Assembly (NCBI GenBank): GCA_020630195.1
Contig: JAHDBV010000009.1
Coordinates: forward strand, 1 to 64,000
Reading direction: 5' to 3'
DNA length: 64,000 bases
Source: Acidimicrobiales bacterium
GTDB lineage: Bacteria; Actinomycetota; Acidimicrobiia; Acidimicrobiales; SZUA-35
Below, in pieces: positions 8,179 through 16,502 of the stretch. The notes below the pieces were generated by a model. The model saw only the letters and a list, made by a program, of their open reading frames with translations. It was not told where the DNA came from and made no database searches. Every line of letters begins with the position of its first letter. Positions within the stretch are counted from its first letter, which is position 1. A program made the position numbers and the translations under genes.

Positions 8179-8205
8179 GTCATCCTGACTTTGAGTCAGA
8201 GTGAC
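8179..8205. promoter_or_regulatory. Twin GTCA-N3-TGAC operators before pncB (likely NrtR sites)
   Basis: Two copies of GTCA-N3-TGAC lie at 8179-8189 and 8195-8205, centres 16 bp apart. The first is part of a longer perfect repeat, AAAGTCA-TCC-TGACTTT (8176-8192). They end 15 bp before the pncB start. The regulator is probably the NrtR-type Nudix protein encoded by the third gene of the same operon, giving autoregulation of NAD salvage. Confidence 0.65.
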
Positions 8206-8219
8206 CGAAAGCTCGCATC

Positions 8220-9581
8220 ATGACCTCCCTTCCCCCGACGTCTCCCCCGCCGTTCCGGAACGAGGTGCCCGTCGATCGACGCAGCACCGCCCTCCGCACC
8301 GACCACTACGAACTGACGATGGTCGACGCCGCCCGCCAGTCGGGTCGAGCCGACGACGACGCCACGTTCGAACTCTTCACCCGACGCCTCCCCCGCGGCC
8401 GGGCCTACGGCGTGGTGGCCGGCACCGAGCAGGCGATCGACGCCGTCACCCGGTTCCGGTTCTCCGACACCCAGATCGAGTACCTCGGCCGACGCGGCGT
8501 GGTCTCGGCCGACACGCTCGCCTGGCTCGCCGACTACCGCTTCCGCGGCGACATCTGGGGCTTCGCCGAGGGTGAGGTCCACTTCGCCAACGAGCCCGTG
8601 CTGACCGTGCGGTCGAGCTTCGCCGAGGCGATCGTGCTCGAGACGATCCTGCTGTCGATCTTCAACCACGACTCGGCCATCGCCGCCGCGGCCGCCCGCA
8701 TGGTCGACGCCGCCGCCGGCCGGTCGATCATGGAAGCCGGCAGCCGCCGCACCCACGACGAGAACGCCGTCGCCTCGGCCCGCGCCGCCTACCTCGTCGG
8801 CGCCGGCGGCTCGTCGAACCTCGAGGCCGGCTACCGCTACGGCGTGCCGACCCTCGGCACCACCGCCCACGCCTTCGTGCTCGCCCACCGGACCGAGCGA
8901 GAGGCGTTCATCGCCCAACGCGAAGCGTTCGGGCCCGGTTCGACCTACCTCGTCGACACCTACGACGTCGTCGACGGCATCCGCACCGCCGTCGAGGTCT
9001 GCGGCACCGAGCTCGGCGCGATCCGCATCGACTCGGGCGACCTGGCGGAACAGGCGCTCGGTGCCCGGGCCCTGCTCGACGCCCTCGGCTGTGTCGACAC
9101 CCGCATCATCGTGTCGAACGACCTCGACGAGTGGCGCATCGCCGAACTCGCGAGCGCCCCGATCGACGGCTACCTCGCCGGCACGGCACTCGTCTCCGGC
9201 TCCGGGCACCCGACCGCCGGCTTCGTCTACAAGCTCGTGGCGATCGACGACGGCTCGGGCCCCCGCCCGGTCGCCAAGACCTCCGGCGGCAAGATCGGCC
9301 AGGGCGGCGTGAAGACCGTGCGCCGCCTGCTCGACGCCGACGGCCATCTCGAACGGGACCTCGTCACCGTCGGCGCCGGCATGGCGCCGGAGTTCGGGCC
9401 CGGCCCGGGCCGGGGCATGCAGATCCCGCTCGTGATGGGTGGTGAGGTGATCGACGAGGCCCGCCTGGTGGACCGGCGGGACACGGCGGCCCGCAGCCGC
9501 GACGAGCTCCACGACGGTGCCCGCCTCCCCGACCCGACCCACACCTACCCGGTGCCCGAGCCGGCGGAGGTGCTCGCATGA
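8220..9581 (+). CDS. pncB: Nicotinate phosphoribosyltransferase
   Basis: A 453-residue enzyme that makes nicotinate mononucleotide from nicotinate and PRPP, the entry step of NAD salvage. Visible family blocks are LRTDHYELTM near the N-terminus (substrate Tyr region), GSRRTHDENA, GTTAHAFVLAH with the catalytic His, and the phosphate-binding IRIDSGDLAE. Length is typical of the shorter actinobacterial form. It overlaps pncA by 4 nt (ATGA) and is the first gene of the pncB-pncA-nrtR operon. Confidence 0.95.
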   Translation: MTSLPPTSPPPFRNEVPVDRRSTALRTDHYELTMVDAARQSGRADDDATFELFTRRLPRGRAYGVVAGTEQAIDAVTRFRFSDTQIEYLGRRGVVSADTLAWLADYRFRGDIWGFAEGEVHFANEPVLTVRSSFAEAIVLETILLSIFNHDSAIAAAAARMVDAAAGRSIMEAGSRRTHDENAVASARAAYLVGAGGSSNLEAGYRYGVPTLGTTAHAFVLAHRTEREAFIAQREAFGPGSTYLVDTYDVVDGIRTAVEVCGTELGAIRIDSGDLAEQALGARALLDALGCVDTRIIVSNDLDEWRIAELASAPIDGYLAGTALVSGSGHPTAGFVYKLVAIDDGSGPRPVAKTSGGKIGQGGVKTVRRLLDADGHLERDLVTVGAGMAPEFGPGPGRGMQIPLVMGGEVIDEARLVDRRDTAARSRDELHDGARLPDPTHTYPVPEPAEVLA

Positions 9582-10168
9582 GCACCGCCCTCATCGTCGT
9601 CGACGTCCAGAACGACTTCTGCGAAGCCGGCTCGTTGCCCGTCACCGGCGGCAATGCCGTCGCCGGCGCCATCACCACCCACGCCGCCGAGACGACCTAC
9701 GACGTGATCGCCACGACACGCGACTGGCACATCGACCCCGGCGCCCACTTCGCCGACGGCGAACCCGACTTCGTCGAGACCTGGCCCGTGCACTGCGCCG
9801 CCGACACACCGGGCGCCGCCTTCCATTCCGACCTGGCACTCCCCCGGGTCGACGTCGCCGTCTCGAAGGGGGCCCACGAGGCCGCCTACTCCGGCTTCGA
9901 AGGGGTCACCGACGACGGCACGACGTTGGCCGACGCGCTGCGAGCCGCCGGGGTGGAGCAGGTGACCGTCGTCGGCCTCGCCACCGATCACTGTGTGCGG
10001 GCCACCGCCCTCGACGCCGTCGCCAACGGCTTCACCACCGAGGTCCGCCTCGACCTCACCGCGGCCGTCATGGCCGAGACCTGCGCCACGGCACTCATCG
10101 AACTGGCCGACGCCGGTGTCGCCCTCGTCGGCTCGTTGCCGACCGGCACGGCCGGAGCGTCCGCATGA
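9578..10168 (+). CDS. pncA: Nicotinamidase
   Basis: A 196-residue isochorismatase-fold amidase converting nicotinamide to nicotinate. The catalytic Asp is in VDVQNDF (residue 10), the Lys in SKGAHEAAYSGFEG, and the Cys in GLATDHCVRATALDA. The metal-binding DWHIDPGAHF is intact. The product feeds PncB directly. Translational coupling on both sides (ATGA overlaps) supports a single regulated unit. Confidence 0.95.
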   Translation: MSTALIVVDVQNDFCEAGSLPVTGGNAVAGAITTHAAETTYDVIATTRDWHIDPGAHFADGEPDFVETWPVHCAADTPGAAFHSDLALPRVDVAVSKGAHEAAYSGFEGVTDDGTTLADALRAAGVEQVTVVGLATDHCVRATALDAVANGFTTEVRLDLTAAVMAETCATALIELADAGVALVGSLPTGTAGASA

Positions 10169-10905
10169 TCGAAGCCCGTGATCAGACCGAGGCCGACTTC
10201 CTCGACGACTACGACCCGGCCCGCTACCCGTCATTCGGGGTCACCGCGGATGTCGCCGTGTTCACCATCGTCGACCGCAAGCTGTCCGTCCTGCTCGTCG
10301 AACGGGTCAAGCAGCCCCAGCGCGGCCGCTGGGCCCTGCCGGGCGGTTTCCTCGCCACCGACGAATCGGCCGAACAGACCGCCCGCCGCCATCTGCTGGA
10401 GGAGTCGGGTCTTCACGTCGACCCGAGCCACCTCGAACAGCTCCGCACCTACTCGACCCCGGGCCGTGACCCTCGCGATGCGAAGGTCCGTGTCGTGTCG
10501 ATCGCCCACGTGGCGCTCATCCCCGAACCCGACACACCCGTCGCCGCCGACGACCGGGGCGAGGCTCGCTTCTGGCCGCTCGACGAACTGATCGGGCTGC
10601 CATTGGCCTTCGACCACGCCGAGATCATCACCGAGGCGATCGACCGGGTCCGCTCGAAACTCGAGTACACGACCGTGGCCACCGGGTTCCTCGAGGACGC
10701 CTTCACGCTCGGTGAGCTCCGGGACATCTACGAGATCGTCTGGGGCGTCGAGCTCGACTCGGCCAACTTCGCCCGCAAGATCCGGGCCATCCCCGGGTTC
10801 GTCTCGCCCACCGAAGGGCGTCGCAAGACGAGCGGCCGCTCGGCCCAGCTCTACGTCGCCGGCGACACCCACTGGATGCTGCCACCCATGCTCCGCCCCG
10901 CCTGA
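10165..10905 (+). CDS. nrtR: NrtR-type Nudix transcriptional regulator of NAD metabolism
   Basis: A 246-residue protein with an N-terminal Nudix domain and a C-terminal winged helix, the architecture of NrtR, an ADP-ribose-responsive repressor of NAD genes. The Nudix region reads GRWALPGGFLATDESAEQTA then RHLLEESG; the canonical REUxEE box is altered to RHLLEESG, as expected for a sensor rather than a hydrolase. The C-terminal FTLGELRDIYEIVWG is the HTH region. Its genes of control are probably pncB-pncA upstream through the twin GTCA-N3-TGAC sites. ATG overlaps the pncA stop by 4 nt. Confidence 0.87.
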   Translation: MIEARDQTEADFLDDYDPARYPSFGVTADVAVFTIVDRKLSVLLVERVKQPQRGRWALPGGFLATDESAEQTARRHLLEESGLHVDPSHLEQLRTYSTPGRDPRDAKVRVVSIAHVALIPEPDTPVAADDRGEARFWPLDELIGLPLAFDHAEIITEAIDRVRSKLEYTTVATGFLEDAFTLGELRDIYEIVWGVELDSANFARKIRAIPGFVSPTEGRRKTSGRSAQLYVAGDTHWMLPPMLRPA

Positions 10906-10938
10906 TCCGCGCCGGCGGGAGCCGGCGGAAACCCGGGC

Positions 10939-10969
10939 TTGACCTGGAGTGCACTCCAGGTTGTTGACT
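10939..10969 (+). promoter_or_regulatory. MerR-type promoter with perfect 20-bp palindrome
   Basis: A -35 TTGACC (10939-10944) and a -10-like TTGACT (10964-10969) are separated by 19 bp, the overlong spacing typical of MerR-activated promoters. The palindrome ACCTGGAGTGCACTCCAGGT (10942-10961) fills the spacer. The predicted start of transcription is at or next to the merR ATG at 10977. Confidence 0.78.
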
Positions 10970-10976
10970 CGGGGTC

Positions 10977-11357
10977 ATGACCACCGAGCTCCTCACCCCG
11001 GCCGAGATGGCCGACCTCGTGGGCGTGAGCGTCGACACGCTCCGCTACTACGAACGGGAACGCCTGATCAGCGGCGTCGGCCGGGCCGATAACGGCCACC
11101 GCCGCTACGACGCCGATGACGTCGCCTGGATCCGCGTGCTGCGTTGCCTGCGCGACACCGGCATGACGATCGACCAGCTCCGCCACTACTGCGACCTCGG
11201 CGAGCAGGGCGTCACCACGAAGCCCGAGCGGTTGGCGATGCTGCGCGACCACCGGGCGAAGGTCGAGGCCCGCCGGGCCGAGATCGACCGTGCTCTCGAA
11301 CTCATCGACCACAAGATCGACATCTACCTCAACGAAGCCGCCGGAGACGCCCCATGA
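10977..11357 (+). CDS. MerR-family transcriptional regulator
   Basis: A 126-residue regulator with the MerR HTH (TPAEMADLVGVSVDTLRYYE), the wing RRYDADDVAWIRVL and a long C-terminal dimer helix. It lacks the Cys pair of metal-sensing members and looks like the AdhR/YhdM type that answers electrophiles such as aldehydes. It is the first gene of an operon with an aldo-keto reductase (ATGA overlap) and probably activates its own promoter by twisting the 19-bp spacer. The effector is inferred from context only. Confidence 0.88.
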   Translation: MTTELLTPAEMADLVGVSVDTLRYYERERLISGVGRADNGHRRYDADDVAWIRVLRCLRDTGMTIDQLRHYCDLGEQGVTTKPERLAMLRDHRAKVEARRAEIDRALELIDHKIDIYLNEAAGDAP

Positions 11358-12406
11358 ACGACTCGACCACCCACGCCCCCTACGTCCAGATCGGCTCGTC
11401 GGGCCTCTTCGTCTACCGCGTCGGCCTCGGGGCCATGCAGTTCGGCTGGTCGGTCGAGGAAGCGGGCTCGCAGGCGGTGCTCGACCACTACGTCGGAGCC
11501 GGCGGCAACTTCATCGACACCGCGGACGTGTACTCCGCCTGGGCCCACCGCCTGGGCGGACCGGAGAACCCGGGTGGGATCTCCGAGGAGATCATCGGCC
11601 GATGGATGGCCGATCGGGGCAACCGCGACGATCTCGTGATCGCGACGAAGGCCCGGGGCGCCATGGGCCTCGACTTCTCCGAGGGCCGCTCGACGGCCCG
11701 CCAACGCGAGGGCCTCTCGCGCCGCTGGCTCACCAAGGCGTGCGAGGACAGCCTCCGCCGCCTCGGCACCGACCACATCGACCTCTACCAGGTGCACTGG
11801 ATCGATCCGCTGGTGCCGATCGCCGAGACGATGTCGGCGCTCACCGACCTCGTGCGGTCGGGCAAGGTCCGCTACCTCGGCTGCTCCAACTACTCCGCCT
11901 GGCGGCTGATGGAAGCCCTCTGGGCCTCCGACGTCGGCGGGTTCGAACGGTTCATCTCGATCCAGCCGGAGTACCACCTCCTCACCCCGACCCGGGGTGA
12001 GGTGGAGACCGAGCTCGCCCAGGCGTGCCTGGCTCACGGCGTCGGCATGGTGCCCTACTCGCCGCTCGCCGGCGGGATGCTCACCGGCAAGTACCGCCGG
12101 GGCCGGGACCTGCCCGACAGCGTGCGGGCCGGCGAGAACGAGGGCCGCCGGGCCACCGAGCAGAACTGGGACATCATCGAGACGCTGATCGAGGTCGCCG
12201 CCGATGCGGGCCAGACCCCGGCCCAGGCGGCCATCAACTGGCAGCGGTCGAAGCCGTGGATCTCGGCGCCGATCATCGGGGCGAACCGGCCCGAGCAGTT
12301 GGCCGACACCCTGGCCGGGCTCGACCTCGAGCTGCCCGAGGCGGCGATCGATCGGCTCGACGAGGTGTCCGACTTCCACCGCCCGAGGTACCACCTGGAG
12401 GCGTGA
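11354..12406 (+). CDS. Aldo-keto reductase family oxidoreductase
   Basis: A 350-residue TIM-barrel NADPH oxidoreductase. Catalytic tetrad members can be placed: Asp/Tyr in FIDTADVYSAW, Lys in VIATKARG, His in YQVHWID. The C-terminal nucleotide site reads APIIGANRPEQL. It reduces aldehydes or ketones in the cytoplasm. Operon partnership with a MerR regulator suggests a detoxification role under carbonyl stress; the substrate is not evident from sequence. Confidence 0.92.
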   Translation: MNDSTTHAPYVQIGSSGLFVYRVGLGAMQFGWSVEEAGSQAVLDHYVGAGGNFIDTADVYSAWAHRLGGPENPGGISEEIIGRWMADRGNRDDLVIATKARGAMGLDFSEGRSTARQREGLSRRWLTKACEDSLRRLGTDHIDLYQVHWIDPLVPIAETMSALTDLVRSGKVRYLGCSNYSAWRLMEALWASDVGGFERFISIQPEYHLLTPTRGEVETELAQACLAHGVGMVPYSPLAGGMLTGKYRRGRDLPDSVRAGENEGRRATEQNWDIIETLIEVAADAGQTPAQAAINWQRSKPWISAPIIGANRPEQLADTLAGLDLELPEAAIDRLDEVSDFHRPRYHLEA

Positions 12407-12445
12407 GCGGCGGGATGGGACCTTGGTCCCGAACTGACGTCGGAA

Positions 12446-12461
12446 TCGAACATTTGTTCGA
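12446..12461. promoter_or_regulatory. lexA box: LexA (SOS) box TCGAAC-N4-GTTCGA
   Basis: A perfect match to the mycobacterial/actinobacterial SOS box, 21 bp upstream of the ATG of the DUF222/HNH gene and covering its -35 region. A -10-like TAGGGT lies at 12471-12476, 6 nt before the ATG. LexA binding would block transcription until DNA damage. Confidence 0.85.
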
Positions 12462-12482
12462 TTGCACGGCTAGGGTGTGTCC

Positions 12483-13803
12483 ATGGGCGCACCGGGTGTG
12501 CAGCCTCCCGGGTGGGAGGCAGGCGAGCTGATCGAGTCGTCGATCGACGCCGTGTCACACCTCCGATTCGACGGCCTGGATCGTGCGGGCCTGGTCGACG
12601 TGCTGCGCTCACTGCGACGCCTGTCTCTCGCCGTGGATGCAGCGGTGGAGCGGGTGACCGCCGCGCAAGCCGACGTCGACGGGGCATCGGACGCAACGAC
12701 GTTCCTGCTGGACACCGGACAGGTGTCCGGTCGTCACGCCCGCCGCGAGGCCCGCCGCCACCGGTTCCTCACCGAGCATCCCACGGTTGCCGAGACGTTC
12801 GACTCAGGCTCGATGCCTGCCGATGCGGTCGATCAGCTCGAACGAGCCCGCGGCCGACTCGCCGCAGAGGATCGCGAACGGTTCGACACCCACCTCGAGG
12901 CCCTCGCTGAAGCCGCATCGGCGCTGCCGGCGGATGCGTTCCGGGACCGGGTGAACGAGAAGAACGTGCCGCCCAGGCCGATCACGGCGACGAACGACTC
13001 CGCCACCAGGTCGGCGCGTCACGCATGGACCGTTGGGTCGACGACGACACCGGCATGCACCACACCCTGCTGGTCCTCGACCCCGTCCGCGACGCCGAAG
13101 TCCACGCCGCGATCGAACACCGCATCGCCTCGATGGTTGCCGACCGAGCCGACCGCACGATGGCCACCACGGTCGACGCCGTCGTCGCCCTGCTCACCGA
13201 TCAACGCATCACCGGCCCCGGCCGGCCACACGTGAGCGTCCTCGTCGACGCCACCACGATCGAGCACGGCCACCACACCGACACGGTCGCCGAGTACGAA
13301 GACGGCACCCCCATCCCACCGAGTGTCCTCGACCGGCACCTCTGCGACCCCGTCCTCACCCTCCTCGGCCTCGACCGCGCCGGGCAGGTCCTGCGAGCCA
13401 TCAAGGCCCGCACTGCAAGTGCCACCCAACGCCACGCGCTGCGGGCGATGCACCCCACCTGCGCCCACCCCGGCTGCGCGTCGCGTTCCACCGCTGCCAG
13501 ATCCACCACCTCCACCACTGGCGACACGGTGGCCCCACCCGACTCGACAACCTCGTCCCGCTGTGTTCGACCCACCACCACCTCGTCCACGACCTCGGCT
13601 GGGACTACCACCTCACCCCCGACCGACAGCTCCAGCTGAGCCCACCACCAGCGACCGCCGAACCACCACTCGGCCACGGACGATCACCCTCGGGGCCAAC
13701 CGCCCCCACCACCGGCCACACACCACCACAACCCACCCGCACCGGCACACGCCGGCGCCGAGGCGCACGTGGTCGAGTCCCTGCCGGAACCACTGCTTCT
13801 TGA
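12483..13803 (+). pseudogene. DUF222/HNH endonuclease (13E12-type), disrupted by two frameshifts
   Basis: The DUF222 half begins MGAPGVQPPGWEAGELIESS and runs in one frame to about 12970. It continues in a second frame from there (ADHGDERLRHQVGASRMDRW) to about 13477, then in a third frame (RVAFHRCQIHHLHHWRHGG) to the TGA at 13803. The HNH zinc motif is split: CAHPGC sits in frame two, CQIHHLHHW and LCSTHHH in frame three. Both junctions are explained by one missing base each. The encoded protein would be about 440 residues. Sequencing error is possible, but two independent lesions favour decay. SOS-controlled members of this family are known in mycobacteria. Confidence 0.85.
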
Positions 13804-13846
13804 CAACCGAACCCGTCGGCGGCCCGCTCGTCGGCCCTCGCCCCGG

Positions 13847-14386
13847 TCAGCCCGCCGTCGCCGAGCGGCGCCGGTGCCGCTCCAGGTCCCGTGCCAGGTG
13901 CGCCCGCCGGAAGCCGCGCCCCGACAGCAGCCGCTGGAGGTCGGGGCCGTGGTCGAAGTGGTTGAGTTGGCGATGGAAGTAGTTCACGTGCTCGAGCGCC
14001 GCCATCACGGCGAGCACGAACAGCGTCCACCGGGTCCCGGCCGGGGCGTCCCCGCCGGGCCGCCACACCCACGCCGTGGCGGCCAACGCCACCACCACCC
14101 CGACGGCGAGGGGGCGCTCGAGACGGTCGAGCCACGGCAGCAGCCGCTGCATGGGTGCGTCGTCACCTCGGAGCCGGGCGACGGCGGCGCGCCAGTACAG
14201 CCCGCCGAGGAGGAGCAGCGTGGAGCACGGCACGATGCCGACGGCGACCCAGCCGTCGACGGTGCTGAACCAGGTGGCGATGCCGAGCGCGAAGACCGGC
14301 ACGAGCAGCGCATTCCACAGCTCCATCGCCGCGTAGGGCTCGAGACGCTCGATGAGACGATCCCGGCGCGATCGACGCCTGGCCAT
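13847..14386 (-). CDS. Hypothetical four-helix membrane protein
   Basis: A 179-residue protein starting MARRRSRRDRLIERLEPY, a basic cytoplasmic N-terminus, then about four hydrophobic segments (ELWNALLVPVFALGIATW, WVAVGIVPCSTLLLLGGL, LAVGVVVALAATAWVW, WTLFVLAVMAALEHVNYF). The C-terminus is basic and His-rich. No family is recognised. The ATG at 14384-14386 is preferred; the longer frame is a shadow of the upstream amidohydrolase. It lies 19 nt downstream of that gene, so they may be co-transcribed. Confidence 0.65.
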   Translation of the reverse strand: MARRRSRRDRLIERLEPYAAMELWNALLVPVFALGIATWFSTVDGWVAVGIVPCSTLLLLGGLYWRAAVARLRGDDAPMQRLLPWLDRLERPLAVGVVVALAATAWVWRPGGDAPAGTRWTLFVLAVMAALEHVNYFHRQLNHFDHGPDLQRLLSGRGFRRAHLARDLERHRRRSATAG

Positions 14387-14405
14387 GGTCGGTCGGGGTT
14401 CGGCG

Positions 14406-15584
14406 TCAGGCGACACGGGCCTCGGGCCAGAGCCGGAGGAAGTTCTCACTGAAGAACCGGTCGAGGGTCTCCGGCGCCGCACCGTCGAGGTGGCCGGAGA
14501 ATTTGCCGATCGGATCCCGCCCGCCTTCGACGTGGGGGTAGTCGGAGGAGAAGAGATACAGCTCGTCGTTCGAGTCGGCGATGAGCCGGGCGACGTCCTC
14601 GTGCGGGAACGGGGTGAAGCCCATCTGCTGGGTGAGCTGCTCGGACGGTCGGCGCTCGAAGCGGACCGACTCGTCGACCCGGGAGTAGATGCGGGTGATG
14701 GAGTCGAGGCGACGCAGCATCTCCGGCACCCAGCCGGCACCGAGCTCCACCGACGCACCCCGCAGGTTCGGATGGCGCTCGAACACACCGTCGAGCAGCA
14801 GCATCGAGACGAACGTCTCGGGCGGCTGATGCATCACGGCGGCGTCCTTGGTGCGGACGTTCTCGCCTCCGCCCATCCAGTCCTTCACGGCGGCCCGGCC
14901 GTTGTTGCTCCACGACTTGAGGGCCTGGAGTGGCGAACCACCGACGTGGAGCACGAACGGCACCCCGGCCTCGGCGAGGCGGGCCCAGAACGGCTCGAGG
15001 TCGACGTGACCGGGGGCGTGCCCGATGGGCGCACGATGCGGTACCCACACGGCTTCGAGACCCTGCTCGATCACCCAGTCGGCCTCGGCGATCGCCCGGG
15101 CGGGATCGTCGAGCGGCACGACGGCCACACCCATCAGCCGATCGTCGTCGGCGCAGAAGTCGGCCATGTGCCGGTTGTGGGCCCGCACCGCCGCGTAGCG
15201 CAGCTCGGAGTCGGTCTTCGAGCTCGGATGGAACGGGAGCACCACCGAGTGGGTGGCGAACACGAGCTGCTTCTCGAAGCCGAGCATGTCCATCGCCACG
15301 GAGCGGTCGGCCTTGTCGAACGCGCCGAGGCCCTGGATCTCCTTCGACTCGGCGATGAGCCGATCCCCGAGTTCGATCTGGGCGGCGATGTGATCGGCCG
15401 AGTGCTTGCCACCCTGGTCGACGATGACCTGCACCTCGTCGTCGGTGACGAGCGAGGCGTCGTAGTTCACCTGCGGGATGCGATCCCGGAACGCCGGATC
15501 GGCGTAGTCCCGGAGGAAGTCCGGGAGCTCCATGATGTGGCTGTCGGCGTCGTAGAACGCCCGGTCGGCCGGTGCGTAGGTCAT
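14406..15584 (-). CDS. Amidohydrolase-2 family metal-dependent hydrolase
   Basis: A 392-residue TIM-barrel protein of the amidohydrolase-2 family (PF04909), which includes decarboxylases and hydrolases. Metal or active-site positions visible are DADSHIME at the N-terminus, a conserved HVGG strand end in FVLHVGGSPLQ, and the C-terminal SSDYPHVEGG. Similar actinobacterial proteins occur beside steroid and lipid catabolism genes, but nothing nearby fixes the substrate. A GGGGGAT precedes the ATG at 15584. The downstream membrane protein may belong to the same unit. Confidence 0.85.
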   Translation of the reverse strand: MTYAPADRAFYDADSHIMELPDFLRDYADPAFRDRIPQVNYDASLVTDDEVQVIVDQGGKHSADHIAAQIELGDRLIAESKEIQGLGAFDKADRSVAMDMLGFEKQLVFATHSVVLPFHPSSKTDSELRYAAVRAHNRHMADFCADDDRLMGVAVVPLDDPARAIAEADWVIEQGLEAVWVPHRAPIGHAPGHVDLEPFWARLAEAGVPFVLHVGGSPLQALKSWSNNGRAAVKDWMGGGENVRTKDAAVMHQPPETFVSMLLLDGVFERHPNLRGASVELGAGWVPEMLRRLDSITRIYSRVDESVRFERRPSEQLTQQMGFTPFPHEDVARLIADSNDELYLFSSDYPHVEGGRDPIGKFSGHLDGAAPETLDRFFSENFLRLWPEARVA

Positions 15585-15659
15585 CGGTGATCCCCCTCGA
15601 TCACCGGCGAACCTAGGCGGCGGCACTCCGTCCGACCAAAGGGCGACGACCCCGGGCGG

Positions 15660-16421
15660 TCAGCGCTCGGCGAGATCGCGGATGTCGAGCACGGCACCGT
15701 TGGCGAGCGTCGCGCCCCGGTACGTCCGCCCGTCACAGGTCTGCTGGGCCAGCTCGAAGATGGCGGTGCCGACCTCGACCGGATCACCCAACTGCCCGCC
15801 GTCATGCAGGTCGTGGAAGCGGGCGACGTTCGGGAACGCCGACTCGTCCTGGTCCCGGATCATCGACTGCATGGCCGTGTCGACCACCCCGGGCGCCATC
15901 GACAGCACCGACACGTCGCCGCCCCGCAGGTCCTGCTCGAGTCCGGCGGTTCGGCACCACATGTCGGTGGCCGCCTTGCCCGCGCAGTAGCTCGACCACC
16001 CGGGGTACGGGTTCTTCCCGGCGCCGGAGCTGATCACCATCAGCATCGCCGGGCAGCCGGCCCGGCCGGCAGCGGCGAGGAACCGGTCGCCGAGCACCTG
16101 GGCCGAGGCCGAGTTCAACAACACGTTCGTCCGGTAGGCGCCGTGGTCGACTTCACCGGCGAAGCCGATCGGGTCGAGCGTGCCGGCGTTGTGGATCAGG
16201 GTGATGCGGGCCCAGGCGGCCTCGGCGGCAAGGGTGTCGATCCAGTCGGCGACGATGCCCCAAGCGTCCGGGGACGAGAGGTCGGCGGCGAGGTGGCGAC
16301 CCGGCCCGGGACGACGGCTCACGGTCGCAACGGTGTGCCCAGCGGTGGTGGCAGCGTCGGCCATCGCCGCGCCGATGCCACTGGAGGCACCGGTGATGAT
16401 GGTGAGGTGCGGGTCGCTCAT
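15660..16421 (-). CDS. Short-chain dehydrogenase/reductase
   Basis: A 253-residue Rossmann-fold oxidoreductase. Cofactor loop TGASSGIG (residues 10-17), an NADP-type Arg pair after strand 2 (SRRPG), HNAG, catalytic Ser in VISSGAG and the YxxxK in YCAGK are all present. The gene order and sequence resemble benzil-reductase-type SDRs (YueD/sepiapterin reductase group). The substrate is unknown. It lies 75 nt upstream of the amidohydrolase on the same strand. Confidence 0.9.
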   Translation of the reverse strand: MSDPHLTIITGASSGIGAAMADAATTAGHTVATVSRRPGPGRHLAADLSSPDAWGIVADWIDTLAAEAAWARITLIHNAGTLDPIGFAGEVDHGAYRTNVLLNSASAQVLGDRFLAAAGRAGCPAMLMVISSGAGKNPYPGWSSYCAGKAATDMWCRTAGLEQDLRGGDVSVLSMAPGVVDTAMQSMIRDQDESAFPNVARFHDLHDGGQLGDPVEVGTAIFELAQQTCDGRTYRGATLANGAVLDIRDLAER

Positions 16422-16502
16422 GACCCGACGCTAACCGGGGGTGCTTGCCGGAGTTCCCGCGCCCAGGTGATGCGCAGCATCACCTGACGCGGGGATTTCG
16501 GG

